Source: Caldovatus sediminis (lineage in GTDB: Bacteria; Pseudomonadota; Alphaproteobacteria; Acetobacterales; Acetobacteraceae). From it: a stretch of DNA of 64,000 nucleotides. Numbering within the stretch: the stretch's first letter is position 1; each line of letters begins with the position of its first letter. The stretch lies in NCBI RefSeq assembly GCF_014644455.1, contig NZ_BMKS01000006.1, positions 1-64,000 on the forward strand. Reading direction: 5' to 3'. Made by a program: the position numbers and the translations under genes. The notes beneath the pieces are model-generated. The model searched no databases. It had not been told where the DNA came from and saw only the letters and a list, made by a program, of their open reading frames with translations. Positions 56,868 through 64,000 of this stretch are shown here, piece by piece.

Positions 56868-59735
56868 TCAGGGTCCGGCGTTGTAGCGGAGCAGGTCGGG
56901 CGGCGGCGGCAGATGCGCCGGCGCGCGCAGCGGCGGCGGGCGCGGCGCGGTCTCGCCGGCCTCCCCGGGCGCGCATTTCTCGACGCGCACGCGCAGGTCG
57001 TACCACGCGGCCTGGCCGGTGACGGGATCGGCGTTGGCGAGGCGCGGCCCCTCCTGCGCCGGCAGCCATTCGCTGATCGCGTGGTTCAGCAGGAAGCCGC
57101 GGGCGGATTCCGGCGCGTCCTCGGCCAGCCGCCACGCCCCGGCGCGCTTGCCGATGGCGTTCCAGGTCCAGACCGTGTCCGGGTTCACGCCCTCCATCAG
57201 CGTGACCTGGCAGCGCACCCGCCCGGCGCGGCTCGTCACCCACACCCAGTCGTCCTGGGCGAGGCCCATGCGCTCGGCGGCGGCGCGGTGCATGTAGAGG
57301 CGGTTGGCGCCGTGGATCTGCCGCAGCCAAGCGTTCATCGAGCCCCACGAATGGTACATCGCCATCGGCCGCTGCGTCACCGCGGAGAGCGGGAATTGGG
57401 CGAGGTCCTGCCCCGCGTGCTCGAGCGGCGGGTACCAGATCGGCAGCGGGTCGCAGTAGGTGCGCACGCGCTCGCGCAGGCGTTCGGGCGGCTGCCTCGC
57501 GCCGTGGCCCTCGGCGGCGAGGCGGAACCTCTGCAGCGGCTCGGACCAGATCTGCAGCACGATCTGCTCCGCCTTGCCGATCAGCCCCATCGCCTTCGCG
57601 CCGTCGAGATAGGCCCGGTTGGCGTGCTTGTAGTAGAGCTGCTCCGGCGGCAGGTGGTCGCGCCAGAAGCAGCCGTTCTCGATGTAGCGGCGGAGCTGGT
57701 CCGGGTTCGGCTCGCCGACCCCCTTCGCGCTGCCGTCCCGGCCGCGCCAGCCGGCGAGCGGGCCGATCCCCGGCGCGCGCTCGTGGTTGACGATGTAGTC
57801 CGGGTAGTCCCGGAAGCGCGGGCTGCCGTCCTCCTTCACGAAGGCGGGCAGGCCGAGCCGCGCGCCGAGCTCGATCAGCACGTCCTGGAAGGGGCGCACG
57901 TCGCGGTCGGGCTTCACCACCGGCTGGCGGATCGCGTCGCCCGCGCCGTGCGCGCTGCCGATCGGGCGGTCGAGCAGCGAGATGCAGTCCCAGCGCTCCA
58001 GATAGGTGGTGTCGGGCAGGATCAGGTCGGCGAAGGGGACCGTCTCGGAGAAGTACGCGTCGGCGTAGATGACGTGCGGGATGACGTACTCGCCGTCCGG
58101 CCGCCGCGCGGTCAGGAGGCGCGTGATCTCGCCCGGGTTCATCGCGCTGTTCCAGGCCATGTTCGCCATGAACAGGAACAGCGTGTCGATCGGATAGGGA
58201 TCGCCGGCGCCGGCGTTGCCGATCACCGTGTGCATCAGCCCGTGCAGGCCGAGCGGCGCCTCCCAGGAGAAGGCCTTGTCCACGCGCAGCGGGTTGCCGG
58301 CCCCGTCCACCAGCAGGTCGTCGGGCCCGTGCGGGAAGGCGAGCAGGTTGCCCGCGATCGGCGTGTTCGGCGCCACGCTCCTGCCGGCCGGCCCCGGCCC
58401 GGGCGGGATCGGCCGCGGGAAGGGCGACTTGTAGCGCCAGGAACCCGGCGTATCCACCGCGCCGAGCAGCATCTGCAGCAGGTGCAGCGCGCGGCAGGTG
58501 TGGAAGCCGTTCGAGTGCGCCGAGATGCCGCGCATCGCATGGAAGGCGACGGGGCGGCCGAGCATCGTCGCGTGCCGCCGGCCGAGCGTGTCGGTCCAGG
58601 GCTGGTCGAGCACGATCGCCTGGTCGAACGCGACCGCGGCGAGCTCGGCGGCGATGCGGCGGATGCGCTCCGCGCTCACGCCGCAGCGTTCGGCGACCGC
58701 CTCCGGCGCGTAGTCGGGGCCGAGATAGCGCGCCGCCATCAGGTGGAACACGGGCTGGGCGCGGCGCCCGTCCGGCAGGGTGAACTCGCCGACCAGTGCC
58801 GGCTGCATCCCCGGCGTCGCGGCGTCCAGCGCGCCGCGCGCGCGGTCCCAGGCGAGCGGCCTTCCCGCCGCGTCGCGCGCGAACAGGCCGTCGTCCGGGC
58901 CGCCGGGGTTGCGCACCACCAGCCAGGGCGCGTTGGTGTAGCGCACGAGGAATTCGGCATCCACGCGGTCGGTGCGCAGCAGCTCGTGGATCAGCGCCAT
59001 GACGAACAGGCCGTCGGTGCCGGGGCGGATGCCGATCCACTCGTCCGCCACCGCCGAGTAGCCGGTGCGCACCGGGTTGACCGAGACGAACTTCGCCCCG
59101 CGCGCCTTCAACCCGGCGAGGCCGAGCTTGATCGGGTTCGAGTCGTGGTCCTCCGCCACGCCGAACATCATCAGGTACTTCGTGCGCTCCCAGTCCGGCT
59201 CGCCGAACTCCCAGAACGATCCGCCGACGGTGTACATCCCGCCCGCCGCCATGTTCACCGAGCAGAACCCGCCGTGGGCGGCGAAATTCGGCGTGCCGAA
59301 CTGCGCCGCCCAGAAGCCGGTGAGCGACTGGCTCTGGTCGCGCCCCGTGAAGAAGGCGAGCCGGCGCGGGTCGGTCTCGCGCACGCGCCGGAGCCAGGCG
59401 GTCGCGATCTCCATCGCCTCGTCCCAGGAGATCTCGGCGAACTCGCCCGAGCCGCGCTCTCCCACGCGCCTGAGCGGCGCGCGCAGCCGCGCCGGCGCGT
59501 AGTGGTTCATGATCCCGGCGGAGCCCTTGCCGCAGAGCACGCCGCGGTTGACCGGATGGTCCGGGTTGCCCTCGATGTAGCGGATGCGGCCGTCCTTGAG
59601 GTGCACGCGGATGCCGCAGCGGCAGGCGCACATGTAGCAGGTGGTATGCTTCACCTCGTCGCCGACGGGGCGCGAGTAGGCGATGCGTTCCTCGCCTCCC
59701 GCGGTCCGCCGCTCGGCCCACCGACTCCCGTCCAT
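56868..59735 (-). CDS. soeA: Molybdopterin oxidoreductase, SoeA-like sulfite dehydrogenase
   Basis: A 955-residue molybdenum enzyme of the DMSO-reductase superfamily. The N-terminal [4Fe-4S] site is C33, C36, C40 and C68 (TTCYMCACRCG, GVLCGKG). The GTPNFAAHGGFCSVN block puts C158 where PsrA/PhsA/SoeA-type enzymes have their Mo-ligand cysteine, unlike the serine of DmsA. There is no Tat signal, so the enzyme is cytoplasmic. These traits, with the SoeB- and SoeC-like genes that follow, fit the cytoplasmic sulfite dehydrogenase. Polysulfide, thiosulfate or arsenic substrates are not excluded. The ATG at 59735 follows GAGGGAGCGGGG; a start 12 codons upstream is possible. Confidence 0.88.
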   Translation of the reverse strand: MDGSRWAERRTAGGEERIAYSRPVGDEVKHTTCYMCACRCGIRVHLKDGRIRYIEGNPDHPVNRGVLCGKGSAGIMNHYAPARLRAPLRRVGERGSGEFAEISWDEAMEIATAWLRRVRETDPRRLAFFTGRDQSQSLTGFWAAQFGTPNFAAHGGFCSVNMAAGGMYTVGGSFWEFGEPDWERTKYLMMFGVAEDHDSNPIKLGLAGLKARGAKFVSVNPVRTGYSAVADEWIGIRPGTDGLFVMALIHELLRTDRVDAEFLVRYTNAPWLVVRNPGGPDDGLFARDAAGRPLAWDRARGALDAATPGMQPALVGEFTLPDGRRAQPVFHLMAARYLGPDYAPEAVAERCGVSAERIRRIAAELAAVAFDQAIVLDQPWTDTLGRRHATMLGRPVAFHAMRGISAHSNGFHTCRALHLLQMLLGAVDTPGSWRYKSPFPRPIPPGPGPAGRSVAPNTPIAGNLLAFPHGPDDLLVDGAGNPLRVDKAFSWEAPLGLHGLMHTVIGNAGAGDPYPIDTLFLFMANMAWNSAMNPGEITRLLTARRPDGEYVIPHVIYADAYFSETVPFADLILPDTTYLERWDCISLLDRPIGSAHGAGDAIRQPVVKPDRDVRPFQDVLIELGARLGLPAFVKEDGSPRFRDYPDYIVNHERAPGIGPLAGWRGRDGSAKGVGEPNPDQLRRYIENGCFWRDHLPPEQLYYKHANRAYLDGAKAMGLIGKAEQIVLQIWSEPLQRFRLAAEGHGARQPPERLRERVRTYCDPLPIWYPPLEHAGQDLAQFPLSAVTQRPMAMYHSWGSMNAWLRQIHGANRLYMHRAAAERMGLAQDDWVWVTSRAGRVRCQVTLMEGVNPDTVWTWNAIGKRAGAWRLAEDAPESARGFLLNHAISEWLPAQEGPRLANADPVTGQAAWYDLRVRVEKCAPGEAGETAPRPPPLRAPAHLPPPPDLLRYNAGP

Positions 59736-59852
59736 CCCCGCTCCCTCGGCTCCTTCACCCAAATAGGCCACGAACCGGCCGGCGGCGCAAAGGGAGGACC
59801 GGGCCGTCCGCGGCGCCGGGAACGCGCCTCCGGCATCGCGGCGCCGCCCCGC

Positions 59853-62800
59853 TCATTCCGCCGGCGCAGCGAGCGCGCGGTGCGCCCGCCGCCGGCCGAG
59901 GCCGTCGAAGGCCAGATAGACCGCCGGCGTGGTGTAGAGCGTCAGCACCTGCGACAGGGCGAGCCCGCCGATGATGGCGATGCCGAGCGGCTGGCGCAGC
60001 TCCGCCCCGGCCCCCGAGGCGAGGGCGAGCGGCACCGCGCCCAGCATCGCCGCCAGCGTCGTCATCAGGATCGGGCGGAAGCGCTCGCGGCAGGCGGCGA
60101 GGATCGCCTCCCGCCCGCCGATGCCTTCCTCGCGCTCATGCTCCAGCGCGAAGTCCACCATCATGATGCCGTTCTTCTTGACGATGCCCATCAGCAGGAT
60201 CACGCCGATCAGCGAGATCAGCGTGAAGGGGGTGTCCGTCGCCAGCATCGCGAGCAGCGCGCCGATCCCGGCGGTCGGCAGGGTGGAGAGGATGGTCAGC
60301 GGATGCAGCAGGTGCTCGTAGAGCACGCCGAGCACGATGTAGATCGCGACCAGCGCGGCCAGGATCAGGATAATCTGCTCGCGGTTCTGCTCCTGCGCCG
60401 CCCGCGCGTTGCCGGCGAATTCCCCGCGCACCTCGGGCGGCATGCCGATCTCGAGCGCCGCCCGCTCCACCGCCGCCATGGCGCGGTCGAGCGCCACCCC
60501 CGGGGCGAGGTTGAAGCTCAGCGTCGCCGCCGGGAACTGGCCCTGATGCGTCACCGAGAGCGGCGCCGTCGTCCGCTCCACCCGCACCAGCGCGCCGAGC
60601 GGCACCTGCGCGCCGGTCGCGCTCGGCACCCAGATGCCCGCGAGCTGCTCCGGGTGCTGCGCGAGGCGCGGGTCCACCTCCATCACCACGCGGTACTGGT
60701 TGCGGCTGCGGTAGATCGTCGAGACCTGGCGCTGCGCGAAGGCGTCGTTCAGCGCCGCGTTGATCGCCGCGACGCTGACGCCCAGCCGCGCCGCCGCCTC
60801 GCGGTCTATCACGGCGCGCGTGACGAGACCGGTGCGCTCCTGGTCGCTGCTGACGTCGGTCACCTCCGGCAGTTCGCGCAGCCTGCGCAGCAGCGCCTCC
60901 GACCAGGTGCCGAGCGCTCCGAGGTCGGGCGAGAGCAGCACGTACTGGTAGGAGGCGCTGCTCGCGCGCCCGCCGATCCAGACGTCCTGCACCGGGCGCA
61001 GGAAGGTCTGGATGCCCGGGATCTGCGACAGCGGCCGGCGCAGCCGGTCCACCACCTGCCGCGCCGTCGCCCCGCCGCGCTCCTCCACCGGCTTGAGCGA
61101 GACGAACAGCCGCCCCCGGCTGGCCGAGGCGTTGCCGCCGCCGGTGCCGATCTGCGAGCCGACCGCCGCGACCGCCGGGTCGCGCATCAGCACCTGCACC
61201 ACCCGCTCCTGCATCGTCTGCATCGCCTGGAAGGAAGTGTCGGGCGCGGCGATGGTGGTGCCGAAGATCAGGCCGGTGTCCTGTTCCGGGATGAAGCCCT
61301 TGGGCATGACGATGTAGAGCCAGACCGTCACGCCGACCAGCGCCACGGTCAGCGCCACCATCGTTCGCCGGAAGCGCAGGGTCCAGGCGAGGCTCCGCAT
61401 GTAGCCGCGGGTCAGCGCCCCCATCGCCGCCTCGAAGCCGCGCGCGAGCGGACCCGGGGGCCGCGGCTCGGCGCGCGCGAGGTGCGCGGCCATGGCCGGA
61501 GTCAGGCTCAGCGACACGACGGCCGAGATCGCCACCGCGATCGCCAGCACGGCGGAGAACTCGCGCAGCATCCGCCCCATGATGCCGCCCATGAACAGCA
61601 GCGGTATGAAAACCGCGATCAGCGAGACGGTGATCGAGACGATGGTGAAGCCGATCTGCCGCGCGCCTTCGATCGCCGCGCGCAGCGGCGGCATCCCGCG
61701 CTCGCGCAGCCGCGCCATGTTCTCGATCATCACGATCGCGTCGTCCACGACGAATCCGACCGAAATGGTCAGCGCCATCAGCGTCAGGTTGTTGAGCGAG
61801 TAGCCCATCAGCCACATCGCCGCGAAGGTACCGAGCAGCGAGAGCGGCACCGCCGCCCCGGCGGCGGCGACCGAGGAGGCGCGGCGCAGGAACACCGCCA
61901 CCACGCCGATCACCAGCGCGATCGCGATCAGCAGCGCGTGCTGCACCTCGCGCACGCTGGCGCGGATGGTCTCGGTGCGGTCGCGGATGACGCGGAGCCT
62001 GGTGCCGGCTGGGAGCCAGCGCTCGAGCCGGGGCAGCAGCTCGCGGATGCCGTCCACCACCTCGATGACGTTGGCGTCGGCCTGCTTGAAGACGATGACG
62101 AGCACCGCCGGCCGCCCGTCGAAGGAGCCGCCCTGCCGCCGGTCGCGCACGTCGAGCACGACATCCGCCACGTCCGAGAGCCGCACCACCGCGCCCCCCG
62201 CGGCGCGGAGGATGATGGCGCCGAATTCCTCAGGCGCGGTCAGGCGGTCGTTCACCGCGATGGCGGCGGCATGGTCGCGCCCGTCCACCAGACCGGTCGG
62301 CTGGGTCACGTTGGCGGAGCGGATCGCCTGGCGGATGTCCGCGAGCGAGACGCCCGCCGCGTGCGCCGCCGCCGGGTTGACCGAGACGCGGACCGCCGGC
62401 TGCTCCGCCCCGCCGATCACCACCTGGGAGACGCCGGGCACCCGCGCGATGTGCTGCGCGAGGATGGTGTCGGCCGCGTCATAGACGGCGCCCGGCGCGA
62501 CGGTGTCCGAGGTCATCGCCATGATCAGCACCGGTGCGTCGCCCGGATTGGCCTTGCGGAAGCGTGGCGGGTTCGGCAGGTCGGCCGGCAGATCCGAGCC
62601 GGCGGCGTTGATCGCCGCCTGCACGTCGCGCGCGGCGCCCTCGATGCTGCGGCCGAGGTCGAACTGCACGACGATCGAGGTGCTGCCGAGCGAGGAGGTG
62701 GAGGTCATCTCCGTCACGCCGGCGATCGCGCCGAGCCGCCGCTCGAGCGGTGCCGCGACGGAGGAGGCCATCGTCTCGGGGTCCGCCCCGGGCTGGTTCG

Positions 62801-62945
62801 CTGAGACGACGATGGTCGGCAGGTCCACGCGCGGCAGCGGCGCGACGGGCAGCGCGAAGTAGGCGACGATGCCGGCGAGCGCGACGCCGATCGCGAGCAG
62901 CGCCGTCGCGATAGGCCGGCGGATGAAGGGCTCGGAGACGGACAC
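59853..62945 (-). CDS. mdtC: RND multidrug efflux permease (MdtC-like)
   Basis: A 1030-residue inner-membrane RND pump subunit with 12 helices and two large periplasmic loops. SEPFIRRPIATALLAIGVAL starts the first helix, VGFVVDDAIVMIENMARLRE carries the proton-relay aspartate pair in helix 4, and GVILLMGIVKKNGIMMVDFA lies in helix 11. The sequence is closest in style to MdtC of the MdtABC system, whose pump is a mixed MdtB/MdtC trimer. The gene starts 10 bases after the stop of the second RND permease, as in mdtB-mdtC. Substrates may include bile salts, novobiocin-type drugs or metals; this cannot be told. Confidence 0.93.
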   Translation of the reverse strand: MSVSEPFIRRPIATALLAIGVALAGIVAYFALPVAPLPRVDLPTIVVSANQPGADPETMASSVAAPLERRLGAIAGVTEMTSTSSLGSTSIVVQFDLGRSIEGAARDVQAAINAAGSDLPADLPNPPRFRKANPGDAPVLIMAMTSDTVAPGAVYDAADTILAQHIARVPGVSQVVIGGAEQPAVRVSVNPAAAHAAGVSLADIRQAIRSANVTQPTGLVDGRDHAAAIAVNDRLTAPEEFGAIILRAAGGAVVRLSDVADVVLDVRDRRQGGSFDGRPAVLVIVFKQADANVIEVVDGIRELLPRLERWLPAGTRLRVIRDRTETIRASVREVQHALLIAIALVIGVVAVFLRRASSVAAAGAAVPLSLLGTFAAMWLMGYSLNNLTLMALTISVGFVVDDAIVMIENMARLRERGMPPLRAAIEGARQIGFTIVSITVSLIAVFIPLLFMGGIMGRMLREFSAVLAIAVAISAVVSLSLTPAMAAHLARAEPRPPGPLARGFEAAMGALTRGYMRSLAWTLRFRRTMVALTVALVGVTVWLYIVMPKGFIPEQDTGLIFGTTIAAPDTSFQAMQTMQERVVQVLMRDPAVAAVGSQIGTGGGNASASRGRLFVSLKPVEERGGATARQVVDRLRRPLSQIPGIQTFLRPVQDVWIGGRASSASYQYVLLSPDLGALGTWSEALLRRLRELPEVTDVSSDQERTGLVTRAVIDREAAARLGVSVAAINAALNDAFAQRQVSTIYRSRNQYRVVMEVDPRLAQHPEQLAGIWVPSATGAQVPLGALVRVERTTAPLSVTHQGQFPAATLSFNLAPGVALDRAMAAVERAALEIGMPPEVRGEFAGNARAAQEQNREQIILILAALVAIYIVLGVLYEHLLHPLTILSTLPTAGIGALLAMLATDTPFTLISLIGVILLMGIVKKNGIMMVDFALEHEREEGIGGREAILAACRERFRPILMTTLAAMLGAVPLALASGAGAELRQPLGIAIIGGLALSQVLTLYTTPAVYLAFDGLGRRRAHRALAAPAE

Positions 62946-62955
62946 CGCGGCGCCG

Positions 62956-64000
62956 CTATTCCGCCGGCGCGACCGCGCCGCGGCCGCCGCCCGCCAGGGC
63001 CTCGCGCAACCGCTCCAGCGCGAGGTAGATCGCCGGCGTCGTGTAGAGCGTGATCACCTGCGAGAGCAGCAGCCCGCCGATCACCGACACGCCGAGCGGG
63101 ATGCGCAGCTCCGACCCCGCCCCGTGCGCCAGCACCAGCGGCACCGCGCCGAGAAGCGCGGCCATGGTCGTCATCATGATCGGCCGAAACCGCTTGATCG
63201 CCGCCTCGACGATCGCCGCGCGCGGCGTGAGGCCGCCATCGCGCTGCGCCTCGAGCGCGAAGTCGATCATGATGATCGCGTTTTTTTTCACGATCCCCAT
63301 CAGCAGTACGATGCCGATCAGCGCGACCACGGACAGGTCGAGCCCGAACAGCCCGAGCGCGAGCAGCGCGCCGATGCCGGCCGAAGGGAGCGTGGAGAGG
63401 ATGGTGACGGGGTGGAGTACGCTCTCGTAGAGCATGCCGAGCACGATGTAGATCACCACCACCGCCGCGAGGATCAGCCATGGCTGCCCGGCGAGCGCGC
63501 GCTGGAACTCCGCGGCGTCGCCGGCGAAGCTCCCGGTCGTCGTTTCGGGCATGCCGAGCTCGGCCTCGGCCGCGCGGATCGCCGCCACCGCCTGGCCGAG
63601 TGAGACGCCCGGCGCGACGTCGAAGCCGAGCGTCACTGCCGGGAACTGCGCCTGCCGCGTCACCGTCAGCGGCCCCGCCGCGCGGCCGATGCGCGCGATC
63701 TCGGCGAGCGGCACCTGCGCCGCGCCGCCCTGGGCAGGGACGCGGAGCTGGCCGAGCAGCGCCGGGTCGTCGCGCAGCGTCGGCGTCGCCTCCAGCACCA
63801 CGCGGTACTGGTTCGCCTGGCCGTAGATGGTCGAGATCTGGCGCTGGCCGAAGGCACTGTAGAGCACGTCGTCCACCGCCTGCATGGTCACGCCGAGGCG
63901 GCCGGCGCGGTCGCGGTCCACCTCGACGACGATGCGCAGGCCGCCGTCGCGCTGGTCGGAGGCGACGTCGCGCAGCTCCGGCAGCGCAGCGAGCCGCGCC
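62956..64000 (-). CDS. mdtB: RND multidrug efflux permease (MdtB-like), partial
   Basis: The C-terminal third (about 347 residues) of an RND permease; the gene continues beyond the right edge of the window. The reading frame is open to base 64000 and upstream residues such as LPELRDVASDQRDGGLRI still fit the family. GIVLLMGIVKKNAIIMIDFA marks helix 11, and LLGAVPLVLAHGAGSELRIP follows. The stop is 10 bases before the MdtC-like gene, so both are co-transcribed. In MdtABC the order is mdtA-mdtB-mdtC, so the membrane-fusion protein gene is expected outside the window. Confidence 0.93.
   Translation of the reverse strand, partial: ARLAALPELRDVASDQRDGGLRIVVEVDRDRAGRLGVTMQAVDDVLYSAFGQRQISTIYGQANQYRVVLEATPTLRDDPALLGQLRVPAQGGAAQVPLAEIARIGRAAGPLTVTRQAQFPAVTLGFDVAPGVSLGQAVAAIRAAEAELGMPETTTGSFAGDAAEFQRALAGQPWLILAAVVVIYIVLGMLYESVLHPVTILSTLPSAGIGALLALGLFGLDLSVVALIGIVLLMGIVKKNAIIMIDFALEAQRDGGLTPRAAIVEAAIKRFRPIMMTTMAALLGAVPLVLAHGAGSELRIPLGVSVIGGLLLSQVITLYTTPAIYLALERLREALAGGGRGAVAPAE

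Noticed and set aside
56868..59735. Naming the molybdoenzyme DMSO reductase (DmsA)
   Set aside because: It lacks a Tat signal and has a cysteine at the expected Mo-ligand position, which fits SoeA/PsrA-type enzymes better.
56340..62804. A plus-strand open frame of more than 2,100 codons opposite the SoeABC-like and RND genes
   Set aside because: It is antisense to four strongly supported genes, has repetitive Arg/Gly/Ala/His composition and no domain pattern. At this GC content stop codons are rare in such shadow frames.
1..64000. tRNA, rRNA and CRISPR search by eye
   Set aside because: No GTTCGAATCC-like T-arm with a matching acceptor stem, no rRNA core sequence and no spaced direct repeats were seen. 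A covariance-model scan (tRNAscan, Infernal) would be decisive.

Overview
The window is a very GC-rich bacterial chromosome segment, clearly above 70% G+C by eye. Genes are tightly packed, with many GTG starts and 1-4 base stop/start overlaps. Three tripartite-tricarboxylate (Bug) receptor genes, a KpsCSMTED-type capsule export set, a BigR/persulfide-dioxygenase sulfur locus, a SoeABC-like molybdoenzyme and MdtBC-like RND pumps together suggest a free-living Alphaproteobacterium, most likely of the Acetobacteraceae/Rhodospirillales type. That placement is inference from gene content and composition. No rRNA, tRNA or CRISPR array was recognised.

Layout. Bases 1-3.1 kb are the integrase end of an integrative element: P4-type tyrosine recombinase, Xre-like regulator, two AlpA/excisionase-like HTH proteins, a 31-residue membrane peptide and a small conserved protein. 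The integrase is preceded by 22-base tandem repeats and a decayed IS3-family transposase. From 3.8 to 6.4 kb come a luciferase-like monooxygenase, a Bug receptor and a small c-type cytochrome. From 6.5 to 11.3 kb is a sulfur/persulfide locus: flavocytochrome reductase, TrxC, persulfide dioxygenase-like MBL protein, BigR-like repressor with its operator, membrane rhodanese and TauE/SafE exporter. From 11.6 to 14.5 kb is an oxidative catabolic operon (FMN hydroxyacid oxidase, SDR, TauD-like dioxygenase). From 14.6 to 18.5 kb lie two paralogous small exported proteins, a GT2 glycosyltransferase, a halogenase-like flavoprotein and an ACT-like small protein behind a possible leader peptide/hairpin.

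From 18.6 to 30.8 kb is a capsule export locus. An LtaS-type phosphotransferase and kpsS-kpsC lie on the minus strand; a lipoprotein, kpsM, kpsT, kpsE, kpsD, a small membrane protein and a second, N-domain-type KpsC lie on the plus strand. From 30.9 to 39.6 kb is a mixed metabolic region: NIPSNAP, URO-D pseudogene, beta-CASP nuclease, frameshifted Bug receptor, two alpha/beta hydrolases, amidase and an MBL hydrolase. From 39.7 to 51.6 kb is a coenzyme F420 region: fgd-cofE-cofD-cofC as one operon, convergent fused cofGH (fbiC), and five further luciferase-like oxidoreductases that may use F420. From 51.7 to 55.1 kb are proB, a SnoaL-like protein, a FAH-family hydrolase and a second TauD-like dioxygenase. 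From 55.2 to 59.7 kb is a SoeABC-like molybdoenzyme. From 59.9 kb to the end are two RND permeases, the second running off the window.

How it works together. The persulfide dioxygenase locus would make sulfite from persulfides, TauE could export it and the SoeABC-like complex could oxidise it in the cytoplasm. The F420 operon should make the deazaflavin and reduce it through Fgd, which would supply F420H2 to the neighbouring LLM proteins. The capsule locus contains export and Kdo-linker functions but almost no repeat-unit synthesis genes, apart from the LtaS-like enzyme.
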